A stretch of 12,830 nucleotides of DNA from Pseudomonadota bacterium (lineage in GTDB: Bacteria > Pseudomonadota > Alphaproteobacteria > Rhizobiales > Rhizobiaceae): NCBI GenBank assembly GCA_023419995.1, contig JAEZXF010000553.1, positions 1 through 12,830 on the forward strand. The letters are read 5' to 3'. This document shows, one piece after another, positions 1 to 6,546 of the stretch (positions are counted from its first letter, which is position 1; every line of letters starts with the position of its first letter). The position numbers were made by a program, and so were the translations under genes. The notes beneath the pieces were generated by a model that was not told where the DNA came from, did no database searches, and saw only the letters and a program-made list of their open reading frames with translations.

Positions 1-257
1 CCGCCGCCCTTCTTCTCGGCGGTCAGCGACACCACCACGCCCTGCACGCCCGGCATGGATTTCACGGCGCGCTCGGCCGCCGCGCGCAGCGGCTCCAGCG
101 CCTCGGCGCGCTCGGCCGCCACGGTGATGGAGAAGAACACCTTGTCGTTGACGATGACGATGGTGGACACCAGACCGAGCGAGACGATGTCGCCCTCGAA
201 ATCGGGTCCCTTGATCGTCCTCAGCGTGTCGAGGACGGCTTCCTTGGTGACGGACAT
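1..257 (-). CDS. Mrp/ApbC family iron-sulfur carrier ATPase, N-terminal part (partial)
   Basis: The reverse strand from the ATG at 257 encodes 85 residues and runs off the left edge without a stop. They begin MSVTKEAVLDTLRTIKGPDF and continue through GDIVSLGLVSTIVI and VKSMPGVQGVVVSLTAEKK. This matches the MIP18/DUF59-like domain that precedes the P-loop ATPase domain in bacterial Mrp/ApbC proteins. Known role of the family: a cytoplasmic scaffold or carrier that loads Fe-S clusters onto apoproteins. The Walker A motif and the C-terminal CxxC would lie outside the window, so the ATPase part is inferred. The gene is divergent from the LysR regulator. An Fe-S carrier beside a formate dehydrogenase holding many clusters is suggestive, but the two are transcribed apart. 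A stand-alone DUF59 protein (SufT/PaaD-like) is the alternative. No strong Shine-Dalgarno precedes the ATG. Confidence 0.8.
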   Translation of the reverse strand, partial: MSVTKEAVLDTLRTIKGPDFEGDIVSLGLVSTIVIVNDKVFFSITVAAERAEALEPLRAAAERAVKSMPGVQGVVVSLTAEKKGG

Positions 258-361
258 GGCGACGGCTCTATCGGTCCATTAGATGCATCCGGGATAGATC
301 AATTCATGGACGAAACCAAGCCGGCCTTGCGCGGCACGACATTTTGCCCGACCTTCCGGCG
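258..361. promoter_or_regulatory. Divergent intergenic region between mrp-like gene and LysR gene
   Basis: This 104-bp gap between two divergent genes must hold promoters in both directions. I see an 8-bp perfect palindrome GATGCATC at 282-289. CTATC at 268-272 and GATAG at 293-297 form an everted pair around it. The GATAGA at 293-298 is the same hexamer that forms one arm of the palindrome before fdsG, so it may be a half-site for the LysR regulator (autoregulation). This is inference from shared short words. I cannot assign convincing -35/-10 boxes. Confidence 0.35.
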
Positions 362-1261
362 ATGATCGACAAGCTCGAATACTTCCTGGCGCTGGCCCGC
401 GCCCGCCATTTCGGCAAGGCCGCGGAGGAGCTCGGCATCGCCCAGCCGACGCTGTCCGCCGGGATAAAGCAGCTCGAGGACACGCTGGGCGTCATGCTGG
501 TGCAGCGCGGCTCGCGCTTCCAGGGGCTGACGCCGGAAGGGGAGCAGGTGCTCGGCTGGGCGCGACGAATTGTCTCCGACGCGCGGGCCATGAAGGAGGA
601 GATGCGCGCGTCGCGCCACGGCCTTTCCGGCCGGCTGCGAATCGCCGCCATCCCCACCGCGCTCGCCATGGTGCCGGCGCTGACCACGCCGTTCCGCGAG
701 AAGCATCCCGGCGTCACCTTCACGGTTCTGTCGCGCACCTCGGTCGAGGTGCTGTCGATGCTGGGCAATTTCGACATCGACGCCGGCATCACCTATCTCG
801 ACAACGAGCCGCTCGGCCGCGTCGTCTCGGTGCCGCTCTATTCGGAGCGCTACCAGCTCATCACCGCGGCCGGAAACCCGCTTTCCGAGCGCGCGCAGGT
901 GACGTGGAAGGAGGTGGCCGAGCTGCCGCTGTGCCTGCTGACCCCGGACATGCAGAACCGCCGCATCATCGACCAGCACCTTGCCGAGGCGAGCGTGACG
1001 GCGCGGCCGACGCTCGAATCGAACTCGATGATCCTGCTCTACGCCCACATCCGCACCGGCAAGTGGTCGTCGATCATGCCGCTGAACCTCGCCGAGACGC
1101 TGGGCCTGTCCGAACCGATCCGCGCCATCCCCATCGTCGAGCCGAACGCCAGCCACATCGTCGGCCTGGTGGCGGCCCAGCGCGAGCCGCGCACGCCGCT
1201 GGTGGCGGCGCTGCTCGACGAGGCCATGGCGCTGGCGGGCGGCTACGCGCCGCGCGGCTGA
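362..1261 (+). CDS. fdsR: LysR-type transcriptional regulator of the fds operon (FdsR-like)
   Basis: The protein has 299 residues, normal for LysR regulators. The N-terminal winged helix-turn-helix covers about residues 1-60 (HFGKAAEELGIAQPTLSAGI at about 16-35), followed by a linker helix. The effector-binding periplasmic-fold domain starts near residue 90 (GRLRIAAIPTALAMVPALT). I chose the ATG at 362 (MIDKLEYFLALA) because it gives the standard LysR N-terminus. A TTG at 344 would add six residues (MPDLPA), and neither start has a strong ribosome site. The gene lies 115 bp upstream of fdsG on the same strand; that gap holds a LysR-type palindrome. It probably controls the formate dehydrogenase genes, as LysR regulators do at other fds loci. 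The inducer cannot be read from the sequence. The LysR assignment is firm; the fds role is inferred from position. Confidence 0.85.
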   Translation: MIDKLEYFLALARARHFGKAAEELGIAQPTLSAGIKQLEDTLGVMLVQRGSRFQGLTPEGEQVLGWARRIVSDARAMKEEMRASRHGLSGRLRIAAIPTALAMVPALTTPFREKHPGVTFTVLSRTSVEVLSMLGNFDIDAGITYLDNEPLGRVVSVPLYSERYQLITAAGNPLSERAQVTWKEVAELPLCLLTPDMQNRRIIDQHLAEASVTARPTLESNSMILLYAHIRTGKWSSIMPLNLAETLGLSEPIRAIPIVEPNASHIVGLVAAQREPRTPLVAALLDEAMALAGGYAPRG

Positions 1262-1270
1262 GCGCCGCTC

Positions 1271-1287
1271 GATAGAAGAAATCTATC
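1271..1287. promoter_or_regulatory. LysR-type operator palindrome upstream of fdsG
   Basis: GATAGA-agaaa-TCTATC is a perfect inverted repeat with 6-bp arms and a 5-bp spacer. It contains ATAG-N7-CTAT and therefore the T-N11-A core of LysR-family recognition sites. It is AT-rich in GC-rich surroundings, starts 9 bp after the LysR gene stop and is centred about 98 bp before the fdsG ATG. That is a plausible recognition site for an activator. A weak -35-like TTGATT at 1307-1312 lies downstream, without a clear -10 partner. Binding by the adjacent LysR protein is inferred. The same spacing is also the OxyR consensus, so another LysR-family protein could bind. Confidence 0.65.
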
Positions 1288-1333
1288 AAACAACGGGACG
1301 CCGGTATTGATTCCGACGGGTTCCTTCGCTTTC

Positions 1334-1370
1334 CTAAGCACTTAGCGAGTTCCGCGAGGAACAGGGAGGG
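1334..1370 (+). promoter_or_regulatory. fdsG leader: two short inverted repeats and a strong Shine-Dalgarno
   Basis: CTAAG-ca-CTTAG (1334-1345) and GTTCC-gcga-GGAAC (1349-1362) are perfect 5-bp-arm inverted repeats. They sit directly before the ribosome site AGGGAGGG (1363-1370), which is 6 nt from the ATG at 1377. The ribosome site fixes the fdsG start at 1377, not at the in-frame ATG at 1383. The two repeats could be small operators or mRNA hairpins next to the ribosome site. Their role is unknown. Confidence 0.45.
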
Positions 1371-1376
1371 CGCTGC

Positions 1377-1856
1377 ATGGTCATGCAGCAGCAAGGTACC
1401 GAAACCGCGGCGCGGGCCGCGCGCATCATCGAGGAGCTGCGCGACCTCGAAGGCCCGCTGCTGCCGATCCTGCACGGGCTGCAGGACGAGTTCGGCCATG
1501 TGCCGGCCGAGACGCTTCCCGCCATCGCCGAGGCGCTGAACCTGTCGCGGGCCGAGGTGCACGGCGTCGTCAGCTTTTACCACGATTTCCGCCGCGCGCC
1601 GGCCGGGCGCCACGTGCTCCGGCTGTGCCGGGCCGAGGCCTGCCAGTCGATGGGCGCCGAGGCGATCGCGCAGGAGGTCCGCCGCGTGCTCGGCGTCGAC
1701 TTCCACGAGACGGCCGCCGACGGCTCGGTGACGCTGGAGCCGGTCTACTGCCTCGGCCTGTGCGCCTGCGCGCCCTCGGCGATGCTCGACGGCGAGCCCA
1801 TCGGCCGGCTCGACGCCGGAACGGTGGTGGAGATCGCCGCGGAGGTGAGGCGATGA
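1377..1856 (+). CDS. fdsG: NAD-dependent formate dehydrogenase, gamma subunit (NuoE-like, [2Fe-2S])
   Basis: The 159-residue protein is of the NuoE/24-kDa type with a thioredoxin-like fold. A helical N-terminal part (LLPILHGLQDEFGHVPAE, about 28-45, then VHGVVSFYHDF, 61-71) precedes the cluster domain. The [2Fe-2S] ligands are Cys84 and Cys89 (CRAEAC) and Cys125 and Cys129 (CLGLC), the family's CX4C...CX3C pattern; Cys131 is extra. In FdsABG enzymes this subunit holds one [2Fe-2S] cluster near FMN and partners FdsB in the diaphorase unit. It is the first gene of the operon and its TGA overlaps the fdsB ATG (ATGA, 1853-1856), implying translational coupling. Length and motifs are typical. The fdsG call, rather than nuoE or hoxE, rests on the downstream molybdenum formate dehydrogenase subunit. 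Confidence 0.95.
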   Translation: MVMQQQGTETAARAARIIEELRDLEGPLLPILHGLQDEFGHVPAETLPAIAEALNLSRAEVHGVVSFYHDFRRAPAGRHVLRLCRAEACQSMGAEAIAQEVRRVLGVDFHETAADGSVTLEPVYCLGLCACAPSAMLDGEPIGRLDAGTVVEIAAEVRR

Positions 1857-3427
1857 GGCCGGTGATCTACGTCCCCGCCGATTCCGGCGCGATGGCGCTG
1901 GGTGCCGGCCGGGTGGCGCGCGCCTTCGAGACCGAGCTGTTCCGGCGCGGGATCGACGCGAAGGTGGTGCGCAACGGCTCGCGCGGGCTCTACTGGCTGG
2001 AGCCGATGGTCGAGGTCGAGACCGCGGCCGGCCGCTTCGCCTACGGCCCGGTGTGCGCCTCGGACGTTGCCGCGCTGCTCGACGCGGGGGCACTCGACGC
2101 GGTGGCAGCCGGCGGCGGCGACCGGCATCCGCTGTTCCTCGGCGAGACGGAGAAGATCCCCTTCCTGGCGCGGCAGACGCGGCTGACCTTCGCCCGCTGC
2201 GGCGTCATCGACCCGCTGTCGCTCGACGACTACCGCGCCCATGGCGGGCTCGCCGGGCTGGAAAAGGCGGTGGCGATGCAGCCGGCCGAGATCGTGCGGA
2301 CGGTGACGGACTCCGGCCTGCGCGGCCGGGGCGGCGCCGGCTTCCCGACCGGCATCAAGTGGAAGACGGTCCACGACGCCGTCGCCGACCGCAAGTACGT
2401 CGTCTGCAACGCAGACGAGGGCGATTCCGCCACCTTCGCCGACCGCATGATCATGGAGGGCGACCCCTTCGTGCTGATCGAGGGCATGGCGATCGCGGCC
2501 GTCGCCACCGGCGCGGCGAAGGGCTTCGTCTACATCCGCTCGGAATATCCGCACGCCGTGGCCGTGATGCGGGAGGCGATCCGCATCGCCATCGCCGCCG
2601 GCGTCCTCGGCTCGTCCGTGCTGGGCTCGGCCCATGCCTTCGACATCGAGGTGCGCGTCGGCGCCGGCGCCTATGTCTGCGGCGAGGAGACCTCGCTCCT
2701 GAACAGCCTCGAGGGCAAGCGCGGCGTGGTGCGGGCGAAGCCGCCGCTGCCGGCGCTGGAAGGGCTGTTCGGCAAGCCGACCGTGGTCAACAACGTCATC
2801 TCGCTGGCTTCGGTGCCAATCATCCTCGACCGGGGCGCGGCGTTCTACAAGGATTTCGGCATCGGCCGCTCGCACGGCACCATCCCGATCCAGATCGCCG
2901 GCAACGTCAGGCATGGCGGCCTGTTCGAGGTGGCGTTCGGCCTCACCCTCGGCGAGATCGTCGAGGAGGTCGCCGGCGGCACCGCGTCGGGCCGGCCGGT
3001 CAAGGCGGTCCAGGTCGGCGGGCCGCTCGGCGCCTATTTTCCGCCGGCGCTGTTCGACACGCCGTTCGACTACGAGGCGTTCGCGGCGAGGGACGGGCTG
3101 ATCGGCCATGCCGGCATCACCGTCTTCGACGACACGGTCGACATGATGGCGATGGCGAAGTTCGCCTTCTCGTTCTGCGCGGTCGAGAGCTGCGGCAAGT
3201 GCACGCCCTGCCGCATCGGCTCGGTGCGCGGCGCCGAGACGCTGGAGAAGGTGGCGGCCGGCATCCGTCCGCAGGAGAACCTCGCGCTGGTGGCCGAGCT
3301 GTGCGAGACGATGAAGTTCGGCTCGCTGTGCGCGCTCGGCGGCTTCACCCCCTACCCGGTGATGAGCGCCATCACCCATTTCCCGGGGGACTTCCGGCCC
3401 AGGAGATTCGAGGAGGCTGCCGAATGA
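1853..3427 (+). CDS. fdsB: NAD-dependent formate dehydrogenase, beta subunit (NuoF-like, FMN and [4Fe-4S])
   Basis: The 524-residue diaphorase subunit passes electrons to NAD+ through FMN. The N-terminal ~110 residues are a thioredoxin-like NuoE-type domain lacking the four cluster cysteines (only Cys68 and Cys116 are nearby), as in other FdsB proteins. The NuoF core follows. The NADH/FMN glycine motif is GLRGRGGAGFPTGIKW (155-170), NADEGD lies at 186-191, and the FMN-site region is GAGAYVCGEETSLLNSLEG (270-288). The [4Fe-4S] ligands are Cys447, Cys450 and Cys453 (ESCGKCTPCR) plus Cys493 (SLCALGG). The start is fixed by the 4-nt overlap with fdsG and by GGAGG at 1841-1845, 7 nt before the ATG. 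Its own TGA overlaps the next ATG in the same way. No anomaly is seen. Confidence 0.95.
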   Translation: MRPVIYVPADSGAMALGAGRVARAFETELFRRGIDAKVVRNGSRGLYWLEPMVEVETAAGRFAYGPVCASDVAALLDAGALDAVAAGGGDRHPLFLGETEKIPFLARQTRLTFARCGVIDPLSLDDYRAHGGLAGLEKAVAMQPAEIVRTVTDSGLRGRGGAGFPTGIKWKTVHDAVADRKYVVCNADEGDSATFADRMIMEGDPFVLIEGMAIAAVATGAAKGFVYIRSEYPHAVAVMREAIRIAIAAGVLGSSVLGSAHAFDIEVRVGAGAYVCGEETSLLNSLEGKRGVVRAKPPLPALEGLFGKPTVVNNVISLASVPIILDRGAAFYKDFGIGRSHGTIPIQIAGNVRHGGLFEVAFGLTLGEIVEEVAGGTASGRPVKAVQVGGPLGAYFPPALFDTPFDYEAFAARDGLIGHAGITVFDDTVDMMAMAKFAFSFCAVESCGKCTPCRIGSVRGAETLEKVAAGIRPQENLALVAELCETMKFGSLCALGGFTPYPVMSAITHFPGDFRPRRFEEAAE

Positions 3428-3642
3428 CGGACGCTGCGAAGGCAAAAGGCCCGGCATCCTACTTCCCGTCGATCGAGAAGACCTACGGTCGGCCCATCGC
3501 TCACTGGAAGGCGCTGATTCAGGGCAAGTCCGGCATGAAGCACATGGAAATCGTCAACTGGCTGAAGGCCGAGCACGGCCTCGGACACGGCCACGCCAAT
3601 GCGCTCGTCGCGCACACGCTGGCCGAAACGAACTCCGGCTAG
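3424..3642 (+). CDS. Small DUF4287-like protein embedded in the fds operon
   Basis: This 72-residue soluble protein has no signal peptide, membrane segment or cysteine. It contains YFPSIEKTYGRPIAHWKALI (about 13-32), KHMEIVNWLKAEHG (39-52) and HGHANALVAH (55-64), which I recognise as the DUF4287 domain, of unknown function. Its ATG overlaps the fdsB stop (ATGA) and is preceded by AGGAGG at 3411-3416 with 7-nt spacing, so it is almost certainly translated and coupled to fdsB. Its TAG overlaps the AGGAG (3641-3645) that serves fdsA. It therefore sits between two core subunits, where the commonly described fdsGBACD order has no gene. Plausible roles are an extra subunit, an assembly factor or a regulator. 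None can be chosen from sequence. Conserved His/Glu/Lys residues could bind a ligand or metal, but that is speculation. Confidence 0.85.
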   Translation: MTDAAKAKGPASYFPSIEKTYGRPIAHWKALIQGKSGMKHMEIVNWLKAEHGLGHGHANALVAHTLAETNSG

Positions 3643-3652
3643 GAGCATTCAG

Positions 3653-6544
3653 ATGTCCCTCGTCCACGAAACCGACTACGGCACCCCCGCCTCGAAGGCG
3701 GAAAGGCAGGTCACGCTGACGGTCGACGGCATCCCCGTCACCGTGGCGGAGGGCACCTCGGTCATGCGCGCGGCGATGGAGGCCGGCGTCGAGATCCCCA
3801 AGCTGTGCGCCACCGACATGCTGGACGCGTTCGGCTCGTGCCGGGTCTGCCTGGTCGAGATCGAGGGGCGCGGCGGCACGCCCGCCTCGTGCACCACGCC
3901 GGCGGCCGAGGGCATGGCGGTGACGACGCGCAGCGACCGGCTCGACAGGCTGCGGCGCGGCGTGATGGAGCTCTACCTTTCCGACCATCCGGCCGGGCGC
4001 GGCGAGGAAGCCGGTACCGGCGCCAGCGAGTTCGACCGGGTGGCGGCCGGGATGGGCCTTTCCGGCAGCCGCTACGGCCTGGAAGGCCGCAACCACGTCG
4101 CGCCCGGCGAGGGCTCGCTCAATGTCGACTATCTCGCCCGTGACGCCTCCAACCCCTATTTCGAGTACGACCCGGCGCAATGCATCGTGTGCTCGCGCTG
4201 CGTGCGCGCCTGCGAGGAGGTGCAGGGCACCTTCGCGCTGACCATCGAGGGCCGCGGCTTCGAGAGCCGCATGGTCGCGTCGATGAACGAGGACTTCATC
4301 GAATCCGAATGCGTCTCCTGCGGCGCCTGCGTGCAGGCCTGCCCGACGGACGCGCTGCGCGAGAAGTCGGTGCTGGAGGCGGGCCTGCCCGAGCGCTCGG
4401 TGGTGACGACCTGCGCCTATTGCGGCGTCGGCTGCTCGTTCAAGGCCGAGATGCGCGGCGAGGACGTGGTGCGCATGGTGCCGTTCAAGGACGGCAAGGC
4501 CAATCACGGCCACTCCTGCGTCAAGGGCCGCTTCGCCTGGGGCTACGCCACGCATCGCGACCGCATCCTCAACCCGATGATCCGCGAGACGGTGACCGAC
4601 CCGTGGCGCGAGGTGACGTGGGAGGCGGCCTTCGCCCATGTCGCCAGCGAGTTCCGCCGCATCCAGTACCAGTACGGGCGCGGCGCCGTCGGCGGCATCA
4701 CCTCGTCGCGCTGCACCAACGAGGAGACCTATCTCGTCCAGAAGCTGGTGCGGCAGGGCTTCGGCAACAACAACGTCGACACCTGCGCCCGCGTCTGCCA
4801 CTCGCCCACCGGCTACGGGCTGGGCCAGGCGTTCGGCACCTCGGCCGGGACGCAGGATTTCGACTCGGTGGACCACGCCGACGTCATCGTCATCATCGGC
4901 GCCAACCCGGCGGCGGCGCATCCGGTGTTCGCCTCGCGCATCAAGCGGCGCCTGCGGCAGGGCGCGAAGCTGATCGTCATCGACCCGCGCCGCACCGAGC
5001 TGGTCAGGGCGCCGCATGTCGAGGCGGCGTACCATCTTCCGCTGAAGCCCGGCACCAACGTCGCCGTCGTCACGGCGATGGCGCATGTCATCGTCGCCGA
5101 GGGGCTCTACGACGAGGCCTTCATCCGCGCGCGCTGCGACTGGTCGGAGTTCGAGGACTATGCCGCCTTCGCCGCCGATCCCCGGAACGCCCCGGAGGCG
5201 GTGTCGGTGTTCTGCGGCGTGCCGGCCGACGCGATCCGCGACGCCGCCCGCCTCTACGCCACCGGCGGCAACGGCGCGATCTACTACGGCCTCGGCGTGA
5301 CCGAGCACAGCCAGGGCTCGACCGCGGTGATGGGCATCGCCAACCTCGCCATGCTGACCGGCAACATCGGCCGGCCCGGCGTCGGCGTGAACCCGCTGCG
5401 CGGCCAGAACAACGTCCAGGGCTCGTGCGACATGGGCTCGTTCCCGCACGAGCTGCCGGGCTATCGCCACATCTCGGGCGAGGCCACCCGCGCCATCTAC
5501 GAGGCGCTGTGGGGGGTGAAGATCGACGACGAGCCGGGCCTGCGCATCCCCAACATGCTCGACGCCGCCGTCGAGGGCTCGTTCAAGGGCCTCTACATCC
5601 AGGGCGAGGACATCCTGCAGTCCGATCCCGACACCCGCCACGTCTCGGCGGGGCTCGCGGCGATGGAATGCGTCGTCGTCCACGACCTGTTCCTCAACGA
5701 GACGGCGCGCTTCGCGCATGTCTTCCTGCCCGGCTCGACCTTCCTCGAGAAGGACGGCACCTTCACCAACGCCGAGCGGCGCATCAACCGCGTGCGCAAG
5801 GTGATGGAGCCCAAGGCGCGCTATGCCGACTGGGAGGCGACGCAGAAGCTCGCGCAGGCGATGGGGCTGGACTGGAGCTACGGCCACCCGTCGCAGATCA
5901 TGGGGGAGATCGCCGCCACCACGCCGTCCTTCGCCGGCGTCACCTACGAGCTGATCGACCGCGAGGGCTCGTTGCAGTGGCCGTGCAACGACAAGGCGCC
6001 GCTCGGCACGCCGGTCATGCATGTCGACGGCTTCGTGCGCGGGCGCGGCAGGTTCATCCGCACCGAATACGTCGCCACCGACGAGAAGACCGGGCCGCGC
6101 TTCCCGCTGCTGCTGACCACCGGCCGCATCCTGTCGCAGTACAATGTCGGGGCGCAGACGCGGCGCACCGACAACGTCGTCTGGCACGACGAGGACGTGC
6201 TGGAGATCCATCCGCACGACGCCGAGCAGCGCGGCATCCGGCAGGGGGATCTCGTGCGGCTCGCCAGCCGCTCGGGCGAGACGACGCTCCGGGCGCTGAT
6301 CACCGACCGCGTGTCCCCCGGCGTGGTCTACACCACCTTCCACCACCCGGACACGCAGGCCAACGTCATCACCACCGACTATTCCGACTGGGCGACCAAC
6401 TGCCCGGAATACAAGGTGACGGCGGTTCAGGTCGCGCCCTCCAACGGCCCGAGCGACTGGCAGCGCGAGTACGGGGAATTCTCGCGCCGCTCGCGCCGCA
6501 TCGTGCGGCCCCGGCAGGACAAGGTCACGGAGGCGGCGGAATAG
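3653..6544 (+). CDS. fdsA: NAD-dependent formate dehydrogenase, alpha catalytic subunit (Mo-bisMGD)
   Basis: The 963-residue catalytic subunit oxidises formate to CO2 (and can work in reverse) at a bis-MGD molybdenum centre in the cytoplasm. An N-terminal NuoG-like [2Fe-2S] domain has Cys52, Cys63, Cys66 and Cys80. A two-cluster ferredoxin domain has Cys177/180/183/187 and Cys220/223/226/230. The proximal [4Fe-4S] site of the catalytic domain has Cys254, Cys257, Cys261 and Cys289. Cys382 (VCHSPT) is the Mo ligand, so this is not a selenoprotein, and His383 follows it. Arg583 (NPLRGQNNVQG) is the catalytic arginine, and a C-terminal MopB domain follows. Oddly, the His-x3-Cys-x2-Cys-x5-Cys site usually found after the [2Fe-2S] domain reads His112, Arg116, Glu119, Ser125. 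The start at 3653 is set by AGGAG 7 nt upstream. Confidence 0.96.
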   Translation: MSLVHETDYGTPASKAERQVTLTVDGIPVTVAEGTSVMRAAMEAGVEIPKLCATDMLDAFGSCRVCLVEIEGRGGTPASCTTPAAEGMAVTTRSDRLDRLRRGVMELYLSDHPAGRGEEAGTGASEFDRVAAGMGLSGSRYGLEGRNHVAPGEGSLNVDYLARDASNPYFEYDPAQCIVCSRCVRACEEVQGTFALTIEGRGFESRMVASMNEDFIESECVSCGACVQACPTDALREKSVLEAGLPERSVVTTCAYCGVGCSFKAEMRGEDVVRMVPFKDGKANHGHSCVKGRFAWGYATHRDRILNPMIRETVTDPWREVTWEAAFAHVASEFRRIQYQYGRGAVGGITSSRCTNEETYLVQKLVRQGFGNNNVDTCARVCHSPTGYGLGQAFGTSAGTQDFDSVDHADVIVIIGANPAAAHPVFASRIKRRLRQGAKLIVIDPRRTELVRAPHVEAAYHLPLKPGTNVAVVTAMAHVIVAEGLYDEAFIRARCDWSEFEDYAAFAADPRNAPEAVSVFCGVPADAIRDAARLYATGGNGAIYYGLGVTEHSQGSTAVMGIANLAMLTGNIGRPGVGVNPLRGQNNVQGSCDMGSFPHELPGYRHISGEATRAIYEALWGVKIDDEPGLRIPNMLDAAVEGSFKGLYIQGEDILQSDPDTRHVSAGLAAMECVVVHDLFLNETARFAHVFLPGSTFLEKDGTFTNAERRINRVRKVMEPKARYADWEATQKLAQAMGLDWSYGHPSQIMGEIAATTPSFAGVTYELIDREGSLQWPCNDKAPLGTPVMHVDGFVRGRGRFIRTEYVATDEKTGPRFPLLLTTGRILSQYNVGAQTRRTDNVVWHDEDVLEIHPHDAEQRGIRQGDLVRLASRSGETTLRALITDRVSPGVVYTTFHHPDTQANVITTDYSDWATNCPEYKVTAVQVAPSNGPSDWQREYGEFSRRSRRIVRPRQDKVTEAAE

Positions 6545-6546
6545 CC

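Noticed and set aside
1625..1852. N-terminal extension of FdsB by 76 residues
   Set aside because: It overlaps fdsG in another frame and is Arg-rich; the ATGA overlap with GGAGG spacing and the homologous start MRPVIYVP support 1853.
4798..4800. Possible selenocysteine at the FdsA Mo-ligand position
   Set aside because: The Mo-ligand residue 382 is an ordinary Cys codon in VCHSPT; no in-frame TGA occurs in fdsA.
4180..6546. Long in-frame extension upstream of fdhD
   Set aside because: It is the +1 shadow of fdsA with Arg-rich composition; recognisable FdhD sequence begins only at the ATG at 6547, right after the fdsA stop.
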